Assembly (NCBI GenBank): GCA_021286855.1
Contig: JAJTBO010000012.1
Location: forward strand, 1 to 64,000
From: Hyphomicrobiales bacterium
Lineage (GTDB): Bacteria; Pseudomonadota; Alphaproteobacteria; Rhizobiales; Ancalomicrobiaceae
DNA length: 64,000 nt
Direction of reading: 5' to 3'
A program made the position numbers and the translations under genes. Numbering within the stretch: position 1 is the stretch's first letter; the number at the start of each line of letters is the position of its first letter. A model generated the notes under the pieces. The model saw only the letters and a program-made list of their open reading frames with translations, was not told the origin of the DNA and did no database searches. Positions 8,241 to 17,488 of the stretch are shown here, in pieces.

Positions 8241-8630
8241 GTGACCCTCATCGACGACCAGCCGTGGTTCGTGGCGAAGGACGTGTGCGTCATCCTCGGC
8301 CTGATGAAATCTGCCGGAACGTCACCAGCCCTGCGATCCCTCGATATCTCAGAGCGGCGGCGCGAGGATCGCATCTCCCTGCTTTCAAAGCAGGTAGCTG
8401 TTGGGAGCCTGTTCGGTAAGGACGAGCCCTCGTTGAACCTCATCTCCGAGAGCGGCCTCTACAAGCTCGTCATGCGCTCCGACAAGCCGCAGGCGAAGGA
8501 GTTCCAGAACTGGGTCACGAAGGTGGTCCTGCCTGCGATCCGCAAGGACGGCGGCTACGTCCTCGGGGAGGAGAAGCTGGGCTCCGGTGATAGTGCCTCG
8601 ACATTGCCGAATAGGGGGCGAAGGAACTAG
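8241..8630 (+). CDS. BRO-N/antirepressor-like protein, N-terminus incomplete
   Basis: This matches the BRO-N (phage antirepressor N-terminal) domain: PWFVAKDVCVILGL, LNLISESGLYKLVMRSDKP and AKEFQNWVTKVVLPAIRKDG. The family normally begins some 14 residues earlier with a VFDFxGHxVRV-type strand. Here that segment is present in frame (KLFDFLGHSVRV) directly after the lipoprotein stop codon at 8196-8198, but without any start codon. GTG 8241 is the first possible start and would lose that strand. The gene therefore appears truncated at its 5' end by the preceding cargo gene. The C-terminal effector half of an antirepressor is also missing. It is probably degraded or expressed by reinitiation. 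Confidence 0.6.
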   Translation: MTLIDDQPWFVAKDVCVILGLMKSAGTSPALRSLDISERRREDRISLLSKQVAVGSLFGKDEPSLNLISESGLYKLVMRSDKPQAKEFQNWVTKVVLPAIRKDGGYVLGEEKLGSGDSASTLPNRGRRN

Positions 8631-8669
8631 CTTCCGTGGTATGGCCAGTTCGTTCGAGGCGAGTAGCTT

Positions 8670-9041
8670 ATGAAGACACTCACGCTATCGATCCTCGCCG
8701 CCTTTCTAATCACCTCGTCAGCGGCGACCTTCGCTCAGCAGGATAAGGCCTCCGACCAGAGCAAGAACACTGACCGCACGCGGGCCATGATCGAGCGTCG
8801 TGCGGTCGACTGCGTCTTGGGTGACGCCTACTCGGGACCGGGACGAGGAGACCAGCGTGGCGACCCTGTCTGCGACATGCTGCACAGCACGACGAGAGGT
8901 AATCCGAACACCGACTACGCAGGCCCTCCGTCCGACGTGATTCACGCGGGCAATACCGGGCGCACTGAAAGCTCGGTGACGTTCTGCAACGGTTCTTCGG
9001 CGCTGAACTCAAGCGAGGGCTGTCGGTCTCGACGCCGTTGA
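8670..9041 (+). CDS. small secreted protein, unknown
   Basis: A 123-residue protein with a clear signal peptide (MKTLTLSILAAFLITSSAAT, cleavage probably after FAQ, about residue 22). The mature part is polar, with four cysteines (in VDCVLGD, DPVCDM, TFCNGS and EGCRS) that could form two disulfides, consistent with periplasmic or secreted location. I do not recognise the family. GAGGCGAG lies shortly upstream of the ATG. It follows the third regulator of the array and converges with the small gene at 9055. Confidence 0.6.
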   Translation: MKTLTLSILAAFLITSSAATFAQQDKASDQSKNTDRTRAMIERRAVDCVLGDAYSGPGRGDQRGDPVCDMLHSTTRGNPNTDYAGPPSDVIHAGNTGRTESSVTFCNGSSALNSSEGCRSRRR

Positions 9042-9054
9042 TCAGCGGGGCAAT

Positions 9055-9243
9055 TCACTGGCGGGTGAGGGGGATGACGTTCGAAGGTGTTGGCTCGTTC
9101 TCCTCCCCCTGGGTTCTTGCCTCGACCAACGCCAATTCGAGAAGGTAAGAAAGCATCGGCAATCCTCCTTCCTCCGCTATGCGGATCAGTTCCTTCAATG
9201 CGACGGTGATGACCCGTGACGCTGCCTCGGACTTCTCGGACAT
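9055..9243 (-). CDS. small helical protein, unknown
   Basis: A 62-residue protein starting MSEKSEAASRVITVALKELI and continuing with a leucine-rich helix (GGLPMLSYLLELALVEART) and a polar tail. It is the kind of short conserved hypothetical protein found in alphaproteobacteria; I cannot assign a function. I chose ATG 9243 over the longer frame from 9327, because the extra 28 residues overlap the divergent nuclease gene and are not helical. The start is only 28 bp from the divergent nuclease start. Confidence 0.55.
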   Translation of the reverse strand: MSEKSEAASRVITVALKELIRIAEEGGLPMLSYLLELALVEARTQGEENEPTPSNVIPLTRQ

Positions 9244-9271
9244 GGGTGCTGTCTCTCTGACCACAACCCAC

Positions 9272-9805
9272 ATGATGCCACGGTTGTGGCCGCTGGGGAT
9301 AAGTCCGTTGGTAGTGGCGTGCGTCATCTCCCTTACTGCGATTGCATCGCTCGACGTCCAGGCAGCCGAGATCCACTACGCTCCCATTGAGAACCTTGAG
9401 CGCATCGATGTGGGACTCCTCGGAAGGGCTCGGGAGACGATCGACATCGCTGGATACATCATCACCGATCGACCCGTGATCGATGCTCTACACGCTGCAA
9501 AGGCCCGGGGCGTAGCCGTCCGTATCCTCCTCGATCATACGCAGCGCCACGATCTCGTGCGTCTCGGTGACCTTTTAGATGGTGCGAGAAAGAAGCGGCG
9601 AGGGCCGATCATGCACCTCAAGAGCTACGTCATCGACGAACACATCCTGCGCACTGGATCCGCCAACTTCACGGCGAGCGGGCTGAAGCAGCAGAACAAC
9701 GACCTCGTGATTGTCGAGGACGTCAACGCTGCCAAGGCGTTCGAAGCGGAATTCGAGCGTGTGTGGGATGCTGGTGAGGTGGTGCAGGCTGACATCTCCG
9801 AATAG
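9272..9805 (+). CDS. secreted HKD-motif nuclease (phospholipase D superfamily, Nuc-like)
   Basis: A 177-residue protein with a signal peptide (MMPRLWPLGISPLVVACVIS, cleavage near residue 30 after VQA) and a single HKD motif, His115-Lys117-Asp122 in IMHLKSYVIDEH, followed by GSANFTASGL. One HKD motif in a short exported protein is the pattern of the Nuc endonuclease, which works as a dimer, rather than of two-motif phospholipases D. It is therefore probably a periplasmic or secreted nuclease. The start at 9272 (or ATG 9275) begins the signal peptide; the frame from 9179 would add 31 hydrophilic residues overlapping the divergent gene. A decayed paralogue lies outside the element at 1416-1560. 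Confidence 0.82.
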   Translation: MMPRLWPLGISPLVVACVISLTAIASLDVQAAEIHYAPIENLERIDVGLLGRARETIDIAGYIITDRPVIDALHAAKARGVAVRILLDHTQRHDLVRLGDLLDGARKKRRGPIMHLKSYVIDEHILRTGSANFTASGLKQQNNDLVIVEDVNAAKAFEAEFERVWDAGEVVQADISE

Positions 9806-9842
9806 GCTTGTTCCTATTTCGTTCTCATGTCATTCCTCCAGC

Positions 9843-10040
9843 ATGAACGCTGCTCGAACCGAACACCCGTATGTCATCGAGATTGCCGATCCGGTCGACC
9901 TGCGGCCATTGGAGTGGATCGCTCACGCAGCAACGCTGTGGGCTGCCAACGCTGCCTTCGACGAAGCTGCTTCACGCTACCCCGACTCAGTTGTCACCAT
10001 GAGGCTAGGTGCAAGGGTCGTTCGAAGATCCGACGGGTGA
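9843..10040 (+). CDS. small conserved protein of the element right end, unknown
   Basis: A 65-residue protein beginning MNAARTEHPYVIEIADPVDL and continuing with EWIAHAATLW and AFDEAAS. There are no membrane segments and no recognised domain. The support for a real gene is comparative: a degraded copy in the same relative position, after an HKD nuclease remnant, sits at 1649-1850. It lies 37 bp after the nuclease gene and probably shares its transcript. ATG 9843 has no strong ribosome binding site. Confidence 0.55.
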   Translation: MNAARTEHPYVIEIADPVDLRPLEWIAHAATLWAANAAFDEAASRYPDSVVTMRLGARVVRRSDG

Positions 10041-10165
10041 GGTTCTCGCAATCATCCGCTGAAAAGGCGCGGTCATCCCAACTGCCCTCAAGAGGTGATC
10101 AACTTCACCGGGTCGGGCGGATCGCCTACGACGTGTACGCCTCGGGTCTCGCAGAAGGCCTCTGA

Positions 10166-10196
10166 GGTACGAATTGAGGTACACGGCGAGGTACGA
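10166..10196. promoter_or_regulatory. candidate integrase arm-type sites, right arm (12-bp tandem)
   Basis: Three copies of GGTAC(G/A)(A/C) at 10166-10172, 10178-10184 and 10190-10196 are spaced exactly 12 bp apart, each preceded by GA. The same heptamer occurs three times just inside the other end of the element. Regular short direct repeats 42 bp from the crossover core are typical of arm-type binding sites of tyrosine recombinases. The functional assignment is inference. Confidence 0.6.
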
Positions 10197-10224
10197 GCCC
10201 CCCACCAAGTCATTGAAATTATTT

Positions 10225-10254
10225 GATGAAAAAGAAGTGGCTGGGGGACCTGGA
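10225..10254. other. attachment site at tRNA-Gln 3' end (att, right)
   Basis: The inner crossover repeat: 10238-10254 is the 3' end of the tRNA-Gln gene and matches 2033-2049 exactly. Together with the 13 bases to its left it matches 2020-2049 at 28 of 30 positions. Integration kept the tRNA intact, since the element supplies nothing to the gene beyond the CCA end. Confidence 0.9.
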
Positions 10255-10311
10255 TTCGAACCAAGACTAACGGAGTCAGAGTCCGCTGTTCTACCGTTAA
10301 ACTATCCCCCA
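10238..10311 (-). tRNA. tRNA-Gln (anticodon CUG)
   Basis: Read on the minus strand this folds into a complete cloverleaf. The acceptor stem TGGGGGA pairs with TCCCCCA, followed by discriminator G and an encoded CCA end. The anticodon stem-loop GCGGA-CTCTGAC-TCCGT carries anticodon CTG, and the T loop is TTCGAAT. Its 3' end is the integration target of the element to the left. It is transcribed away from the ppx-like gene. Confidence 0.97.
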
Positions 10312-10510
10312 ACGGGCGGGCGTCGCAACGCTCGTCGCCGGTGGGCGCCTCTGTAGCCGATCGCATCCGTCGTGGCAAGCCTTCGCCGGCGACCTTTCTC
10401 GAACCGGTGGAAAAACCCCGCGACCGGCTTCGCGCCGCGCCGGTCGCGCCGAATCCGCCCGAACGATCGCAAAATGTCGACATCCGGCCGATCCGACGCG
10501 CCGCGACGGC

Positions 10511-10538
10511 TTGTCAGAGGGCGCGTCGCTGTTAGACT
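10511..10538 (+). promoter_or_regulatory. candidate promoter of the Ppx/GppA-like gene
   Basis: TTGTCA at 10511-10516 (5 of 6 to the sigma70 -35 box) lies 16 bases before TAGACT at 10533-10538 (4 of 6 to the -10 box), about 65 bp before the start codon of the following gene. Support is by consensus match only. Confidence 0.4.
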
Positions 10539-10603
10539 GACGCCGACGAAGAAAATCGCAGGTCGCGCGCGCATCGGTCGCGGACGCGACGCGGAGACGA
10601 CAC

Positions 10604-12049
10604 TTGGCTGATCATGGAGACGAACCGCCGTCGGCGGGGCGTCCGGGTTCTGCCGCGCGAGGTTCGGGGCCGGCCAAACGCCGGCGTCGCCGGCGGCGGG
10701 GAAGACGTACGCGTTGGCCTTCGCAGGAGGTCGCCGCTTCCGCGCCCGGCGGAGGCGCGTATGCGCGCGAACAGACCGAACCCACCGTAGCGAAACTGCA
10801 GGCGCCGCCCGTCGACGACCGGCGGGCCGATCCCGTCGAGGCGCGAGCGCCGCAACCGGCGCGCCTCGGTCCGCCGGCGGAGCGCGCCGAGGCCGCCGAT
10901 CCGGCGCCGCGCCGGCGGGGCGTCGAGCGCAGCGAAGAGGATCGCGGCAGCGAGGCCTCCGATCGACGCGAATCGCACGAGAGCGGACGGCGCGCTTCCT
11001 GGGGCGCGCCGCGCGGCGATCGCGACGGTCCGCCGCTCTATGCCGCGCTCGATCTCGGCACCAACAACTGTCGCCTGCTGGTCGCCGAGCCCTGGCATCA
11101 GAGCTTCCGCGTCGTCGACGCCTTCTCCCGCATCGTCCGGCTCGGCGAAGGCCTGTCGAAGAGCGGCCGTCTGTCGGACGCGGCGCAGGAGCGCGCCATC
11201 GACGCGCTGCGCGTCTGTCACGGCAAGCTGCAGGCGCGCGGCATCGTCCGCTCTCGCCTCGTCGCCACCGAGGCCTGCCGTGCGGCCGAAAACGGCGCGG
11301 CCTTCCTCGATCGGGTGCGCCGCGAGGCAGGGCTCGACCTCGAGATCCTGACGCGGGAGACCGAGGCTCGCCTCGCCGTCGCCGGCTGCGCCAATCTGAT
11401 CGATCGCTGCGCCGAGGGCGTGTTGCTGTTCGACATCGGCGGCGGCTCGTCCGAACTGGTCTGGCTCGATTTTTCGGTCGGCTCCCGCCGCGGCGGCGAT
11501 CCGACCCGCCACATCCGCGCCTGGGCCTCGTTGCCGGTCGGCGTCGTGACCCTGTCGGAACGTCACGGCGGCGTCGCGGTCGGCCGCGCGGTGTTCGAGG
11601 ACATGGTCGCCGACGTCGGCGATCTCCTCACCGCGCATGCCGACTGGCTCGACCTCGACGACATGATCCGGCCGCAGCACTATCACATGCTCGGCACGTC
11701 GGGCACGGTGACGACGCTCGCCGGCATCCATCTCGGCCTGCCGCGCTACGACCGGCGCCGCGTCGACGGCGTCTGGCTCGGCGACCGTGAGGTCGGGGAC
11801 ATGATCGATCGCCTGCTCGCCATGGACTTCGCCGATCGCGTCGCCAATCCGTGCATCGGCGGCGACCGCGCCGATCTGGTGCTCGCCGGCTGCGCCATCC
11901 TGGAGGCGATTCGCCGCCGTTGGCGCTGCGATCGGCTTCGGGTCGCCGACCGGGGGTTGCGTGAGGGCATGCTGACCGAACTGATGATCGACGACGGCGT
12001 CTGGCGGCGCGGCGGCCGGTGGCCGCGGCGCGGCGGATCGACACGCTGA
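10604..12049 (+). CDS. Ppx/GppA-family phosphatase
   Basis: An exopolyphosphatase or pppGpp phosphohydrolase of the actin-like ATPase fold. The catalytic region begins near residue 146 with [19 protein letters not shown] (phosphate-1 motif). It continues with [12 protein letters not shown], the [16 protein letters not shown] phosphate-2 motif and [20 protein letters not shown]. At about 481 residues it corresponds to the short, N-terminal-domain-only Ppx form of alphaproteobacteria plus a 145-residue low-complexity arginine/proline-rich extension. The start is TTG 10604 with GGAG upstream; no ATG fits better. It would hydrolyse polyphosphate or (p)ppGpp in the cytosol. rlmE follows after 10 bp, a pairing commonly seen in Hyphomicrobiales. 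Confidence 0.9.
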   Translation: MADHGDEPPSAGRPGSAARGSGPAKRRRRRRRGRRTRWPSQEVAASAPGGGAYAREQTEPTVAKLQAPPVDDRRADPVEARAPQPARLGPPAERAEAADPAPRRRGVERSEEDRGSEASDRRESHESGRRASWGAPRGDRDGPPLYAALDLGTNNCRLLVAEPWHQSFRVVDAFSRIVRLGEGLSKSGRLSDAAQERAIDALRVCHGKLQARGIVRSRLVATEACRAAENGAAFLDRVRREAGLDLEILTRETEARLAVAGCANLIDRCAEGVLLFDIGGGSSELVWLDFSVGSRRGGDPTRHIRAWASLPVGVVTLSERHGGVAVGRAVFEDMVADVGDLLTAHADWLDLDDMIRPQHYHMLGTSGTVTTLAGIHLGLPRYDRRRVDGVWLGDREVGDMIDRLLAMDFADRVANPCIGGDRADLVLAGCAILEAIRRRWRCDRLRVADRGLREGMLTELMIDDGVWRRGGRWPRRGGSTR

Positions 12050-12059
12050 GGAGGGCGAC

Positions 12060-12833
12060 GTGAGCAACGACGGATCCGGCGATCACGGCGCGCCGCGCGC
12101 GCTCAAGGTCAAGGTGAAGACGGCCAAGCGCCGCACCGCCTCTTCGAACCGCTGGCTGCAGCGTCAGCTGAACGACCCCTACGTGGTGCGGTCGAAGAAG
12201 GAGGGTTGGCGCTCGCGCGCCGCCTACAAGCTGATCGAGATCGACGACAAGTATCATCTCCTGAAGCCCGGCAACCGCGTCGTCGACCTCGGCTGCGCGC
12301 CGGGCGGCTGGTGTCAGGTCGCGGCGCAGCGGGTCAAGTCGACCGACGCCGCCCCGCGCGTCGTCGGCATCGACTATCTCGAGATGGGCGGCGTTCCCGG
12401 CGCGGTCTTCCTGCAGAAGGACTTCCTCGACGACGACGCCCCCGACGCCCTCGTCGCAGCCCTCGGCGGCGAGAAGGCCGACGTCGTCCTCTCCGACATG
12501 GCCGCGCCGGCGACCGGCCACAAGAAGACCGACCATCTGAAGATCATGCATCTGTGCGAAGTGGCGATCGACTTCGCCCGAACCGTGCTGCGTCCCGGCG
12601 GCCACTTCCTCGCCAAGGTGCTGCGCGGCGGCACCGAGAACGAGCTCCTGACCAATCTGAAGCGCGACTTCACCCAGGTGATGCACATCAAGCCGCCGGC
12701 GAGCCGGGCGGACAGCTCCGAGCTCTACGTCATCGCCAAGGGCTTCCGCGGCGCGATCGAGGACGTCGGCAGGAGCGAGGACGGCGATCCGCGCGACAGC
12801 CACGCCTGGATGCCGCCGTTGAAGGACGCGTGA
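12060..12833 (+). CDS. rlmE: 23S rRNA (uridine-2'-O)-methyltransferase RlmE
   Basis: The FtsJ/RrmJ-type enzyme that methylates U2552 of 23S rRNA late in large-subunit assembly. It has 257 residues from GTG 12060. The Rossmann SAM site is [15 protein letters not shown]. The catalytic K-D-K-E tetrad is visible as Lys in [11 protein letters not shown], Asp in [12 protein letters not shown], Lys in FLAKVLRGG and Glu in [10 protein letters not shown]. The N-terminal 45 residues are basic ([15 protein letters not shown]), as in other alphaproteobacterial members. It is probably co-transcribed with the Ppx-like gene and is followed by a strong hairpin. Confidence 0.95.
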   Translation: MSNDGSGDHGAPRALKVKVKTAKRRTASSNRWLQRQLNDPYVVRSKKEGWRSRAAYKLIEIDDKYHLLKPGNRVVDLGCAPGGWCQVAAQRVKSTDAAPRVVGIDYLEMGGVPGAVFLQKDFLDDDAPDALVAALGGEKADVVLSDMAAPATGHKKTDHLKIMHLCEVAIDFARTVLRPGGHFLAKVLRGGTENELLTNLKRDFTQVMHIKPPASRADSSELYVIAKGFRGAIEDVGRSEDGDPRDSHAWMPPLKDA

Positions 12834-12847
12834 GGCGGAAACGAAGA

Positions 12848-12868
12848 CGGGCGCCCATCGGGCGCCCG
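12848..12868. terminator. hairpin between convergent genes
   Basis: A perfect 9-bp stem CGGGCGCCC / GGGCGCCCG with a 3-base loop sits between the convergent rlmE and the secreted-protein gene on the other strand. There is no long T-run on either side, but its position fits a bidirectional terminator. Confidence 0.55.
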
Positions 12869-12900
12869 GTCGCGGATCGACGATGTCTCGGGCGCGCGCC

Positions 12901-13266
12901 TCAGCGCGCTTCGACCCAGCAGATCCGCTGCGAGCCGATGTAACGCTCGTGCCGATCGTATCGATCCTGCCAGCCGCATGCCGTGTGGCGGTTCGGCCCG
13001 GCGTAGGGGTAGCCGAGATCGGAGACCGCGACGCGCGTGCCGGGATATCCCTGAACCCAGCCGTTGCGTCCGCGCTGCCAGGCCGGCGCGCCGACGTACC
13101 GCACCGAAGCGCCCGCCGGCAGCGAGCGCATCCCGCCGGCCGCTTCCCGCTCGAAGAGGCCCATGGCGGCGAAGAGGCCGCCCCCGTCCGCCCGCGCCGG
13201 GGTCGTCAGGAAGGACGCGCCGATCGCGGCGAAGGCGCCGATCACCAGAATGGACTTCTGAAACAT
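12901..13266 (-). CDS. secreted protein, unknown
   Basis: A 121-residue protein with a good signal peptide (MFQKSILVIGAFAAIGASFL, cleavage about residue 26 after ARA). The mature part is glycine- and tyrosine-rich, with GASVRYVGAPAWQRGRNGWV, a YPGTRVAVSDLGYPY segment and two cysteines near the end (TACGWQD and QRICWVE) that could pair. I do not recognise the family. It stands alone, convergent with rlmE. Periplasmic location is inferred from the signal peptide. Confidence 0.7.
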   Translation of the reverse strand: MFQKSILVIGAFAAIGASFLTTPARADGGGLFAAMGLFEREAAGGMRSLPAGASVRYVGAPAWQRGRNGWVQGYPGTRVAVSDLGYPYAGPNRHTACGWQDRYDRHERYIGSQRICWVEAR

Positions 13267-13488
13267 CGCTGGACCCCCCGGTCGGCTGAAGCTTTCGTTC
13301 GATGAAAGACTACCCGGACCGCGCCGACATTCGGTTTACGCGAGGAAAGGAACCGGCGGGCCGGCCGGACTTTTCCTCGGCGGCGTCAATGCGGTCTTGC
13401 CGCGATCGTTCGAATTCGATCGATCGCGATCCCTTGGCATCGCCCTTGCTGCGCCGCCGCGACGCCCGCCCGCTGTCGGAGATGCGAC

Positions 13489-13881
13489 ATGACCGAAACG
13501 CCCCTCGAAGAGCTCGTCCTCGGCGTCGCCGAGATCGACGCCGACCATGCCGAATCGATCGCCGTGTGGAAGCTCGCCCGCGACGCCGCTCCGGCCGAGT
13601 TCCCCGTCCGCCTGACCGCCTTCGTCGATCATCTCGAGGCGCATTTCGCCCGCGAGGAAGCGCTGATGACCGCGATCGCCTACAAGGAGATCGCCCATCA
13701 CCGCGACGAGCACGCCCGGGTGATCGCGGAAGGGCGCCGCTTCTGCGCCCAGGTCGCGGCCGGCCGCACGATGATGGCGCGGGCCTATGCGATCGATCTC
13801 GTCCCCGACTGGTTCCGCCGCCACGTCCTGATGTTCGACAGCGAGGTCGCGCGGGTGGCGAAAATGGCGGGGGTCGCCTGA
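13489..13881 (+). CDS. hemerythrin-domain protein
   Basis: A 130-residue single-domain bacteriohemerythrin-like protein that would bind oxygen at a di-iron centre in a four-helix bundle. The ligand motifs are in order: DADH (about residue 19), [16 protein letters not shown] (His and Glu), HHRDEH and finally [12 protein letters not shown] (His and Asp). The spacing is normal for the family. It could store or sense oxygen or buffer iron. It stands alone with its own leader, and guaB follows after 183 bp. Confidence 0.85.
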   Translation: MTETPLEELVLGVAEIDADHAESIAVWKLARDAAPAEFPVRLTAFVDHLEAHFAREEALMTAIAYKEIAHHRDEHARVIAEGRRFCAQVAAGRTMMARAYAIDLVPDWFRRHVLMFDSEVARVAKMAGVA

Positions 13882-15567
<1,686 letters not shown>

Positions 15568-15596
15568 GGCGGGGACGCGAAGGGGAGGGGGAGCGC

Positions 15597-16172
15597 ATGC
15601 GGGACGGTGGACGCCCTCGGTCGAGCCTCGCCCTCGTCTCCTTCGCCCTGGTCGTGGCGATCGTCACCGCGACGATCGTGCTCTTCGCCGCGATGCATCT
15701 CGTCACCCTGCCGCGCCTGCGCGACATGGCCGGCGGGTTGCAGGTCTTCGATCTGCGCTTCCTCGGCTATGATCGGACCGACGCGGTGGCGCTCCTCAGG
15801 GCGCTCGGCTCGGAGGGGCGGGCGGAGTATCTCCGGGTGCAGCTGCGCCTCGACGACGCCTTCGCCCCGCTCTACGGGCTCGCCCTGTCGCTCGCCCTCG
15901 CCGAGATCCTCGGCCGGGCCGGGCTCGGGCGGGTCGCGTCCTTTCTCCTCGCCTTCGCCGTGGTGTTGCCGACCGCCGGCTTCGACATCGCCGAGAACGC
16001 CGCGATCGCCGAACTGCTGCGCCGCCCGCCCGACACGCTCGATCAGGCGGTGGTGGCGGTCGCTTCGTTCCGCACCACGACCAAATGGGCCTTCGCCGGC
16101 CTCGGCGCGGCCGTCGCGCTGACCGGCATCCTCCTCGCCAATCGGCGCATCGACAGGGACTACGACGAATGA
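15597..16172 (+). CDS. membrane protein, unknown
   Basis: A 191-residue protein with a basic N-terminus, one membrane helix at about residues 10-32 (LALVSFALVVAIVTATIVLF) and three more hydrophobic segments in the second half (about 92-108, 112-132 and 162-181). A conserved-looking loop, QVFDLRFLGYDRTDAVALLRA, follows the first helix. I do not recognise a named family. AGGGGAGGGGGA precedes the ATG. Its stop overlaps the start of the downstream methyltransferase (ATGA), so the two are translationally coupled in the guaB transcript. Confidence 0.75.
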   Translation: MRDGGRPRSSLALVSFALVVAIVTATIVLFAAMHLVTLPRLRDMAGGLQVFDLRFLGYDRTDAVALLRALGSEGRAEYLRVQLRLDDAFAPLYGLALSLALAEILGRAGLGRVASFLLAFAVVLPTAGFDIAENAAIAELLRRPPDTLDQAVVAVASFRTTTKWAFAGLGAAVALTGILLANRRIDRDYDE

Positions 16173-17488
16173 AGACCGGCGGACGCCTCCAGGCCGCGAT
16201 CGAAGTGCTCGACGACGTCGAGACCCGCCGCCGCCCCCTCGCCGACGCGCTGAAGGATTGGGGTCTCGCCCACCGGTTCGCCGGCTCCGGCGATCGTCTG
16301 GCGATCGGCTCGCTCGCCTTCGACGCTCTGCGCCGCAAGGCCTCGCTCGCCCACCGGATGGGCGACGCCTCCTCTCGCGCCGCGGTGCTCGCCACCTTCG
16401 TCGAAACCTGGGGCGAGGGCGTCGCCGCGCTCGAGGCGGCGCTCGCCGATCCGCATGCGCCGAAGCCGCTGACGAAGGCCGAACGCGCGCGGTTGGCGCT
16501 CGACCCGGAAGCGGCGCTCGCCGACGCCCCCGACGCCGTGCGCGCCGACCTGCCGGACTGGCTCGTCCCCTCGCTCGCCGCAATGTGGGGCGAACGTCTC
16601 GTCGAGGAGGGCCGGGCGCTCGCCGGCCGCGCCCCCGTCGATCTGCGCGTCAACCGCCTGAAGGGCGACCGCGCCGCCGCGCTCGCCGCCCTCGCTGGTC
16701 TCAGCCCCGTCGAGACGCCGCTCTCCCCCGTGGGCCTGCGTCTGCCCGAAGGCGGGCCGACGACCAAGCCGCCGCACGTCCCCTCCGAGGCCGCCTATCA
16801 GGACGGGCTGGTCGAGATCCAGGATGAAGGCTCGCAACTCGCCGCGCTCGTCGCCGGCGCGCGGCCCGGCGAACGCGTCCTCGACCTCTGCGCCGGCGGC
16901 GGCGGCAAGTCGCTGGCGCTCGCCGCCGAGATGGGAAATCGCGGCAAGATCTTCGCCTATGAGGTCGACAAGCGCCGCTTCGGCGATTTCCGCGACCGGG
17001 CGTCGCGGGCCGGCGCGAGCCTCGTCGAACTGCGCCCGCCGCAACCGAAGGCCGACGTGCTCGGCGATCTCGAAGGCTCGATCGATTGCGTCTTCGTCGA
17101 CGCTCCCTGCACCGGAACCGGCACCTGGCGTCGTCGCCCCGACGCCAAATGGCGGCTGCGCCCCAACGCGCTCGACGCGCGGATGAAGGATCAGGACGCC
17201 GTCCTCGACGAAGCCGTCCGTTTCGTCAAACTGGGCGGCCGCATCGTCTACGTCACCTGTTCGATCCTGATGGAGGAGAACGAAGACCGCGTCGCCGCCT
17301 TCCTCGGCCGCCACGCCGGCTTCCGCCTCGTCGATCCCACCGCTCGGCTCGGGTCCGATCTCGCCGCGCGGCTCGCCCCCTTCGTCGCGCCCCGCGCCGG
17401 CCTCGGCCCCTGCCTGCGGCTGTCGCCGGCGACCGCCGACACCGACGGCTTCTTCGCCGCCGTGCTCGAACGCGGGGAGGGCGCATGA
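16169..17488 (+). CDS. RsmB/NOP-family RNA cytosine-5 methyltransferase
   Basis: A 439-residue SAM-dependent m5C RNA methyltransferase. The N-terminal 150 residues are helical and NusB-like only in part. The catalytic domain has the SAM motif VLDLCAGGGGKSLALAAEMG, then FVDAPCTGTGTWRRRPDAKW with the first catalytic cysteine and YVTCSILMEENEDR with the second. It probably methylates 16S rRNA, as RsmB does, but the exact base cannot be read from the sequence. The start ATG 16169 overlaps the previous stop, and its own stop overlaps the glycosyltransferase start. Confidence 0.9.
   Translation: MKTGGRLQAAIEVLDDVETRRRPLADALKDWGLAHRFAGSGDRLAIGSLAFDALRRKASLAHRMGDASSRAAVLATFVETWGEGVAALEAALADPHAPKPLTKAERARLALDPEAALADAPDAVRADLPDWLVPSLAAMWGERLVEEGRALAGRAPVDLRVNRLKGDRAAALAALAGLSPVETPLSPVGLRLPEGGPTTKPPHVPSEAAYQDGLVEIQDEGSQLAALVAGARPGERVLDLCAGGGGKSLALAAEMGNRGKIFAYEVDKRRFGDFRDRASRAGASLVELRPPQPKADVLGDLEGSIDCVFVDAPCTGTGTWRRRPDAKWRLRPNALDARMKDQDAVLDEAVRFVKLGGRIVYVTCSILMEENEDRVAAFLGRHAGFRLVDPTARLGSDLAARLAPFVAPRAGLGPCLRLSPATADTDGFFAAVLERGEGA

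Larger units (their letters stand above)
2033..10237. mobile_element. integrative element in tRNA-Gln (about 8.2 kb)
   Basis: The element is bounded by two copies of the tRNA-Gln 3' end and has a tyrosine recombinase just inside the left boundary. Its GC content is visibly lower and more uneven than the backbone to the right of the tRNA. Contents in order: integrase, ribbon-helix-helix protein, ParB-like protein, serine recombinase on the opposite strand, a small membrane protein, three Rha/BRO-type regulators interleaved with three cargo genes, a small helical protein, a secreted HKD nuclease and a 65-residue conserved protein. There are no capsid, terminase, lysis, relaxase or replication-initiator genes. 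It is best described as a non-self-transmissible or degraded island, possibly a satellite. Confidence 0.8.

Noticed and set aside
2033-10237. The element as a prophage
   Set aside because: Only regulators of phage type are present; no terminase, capsid, tail, lysis or replication genes were found in any frame.
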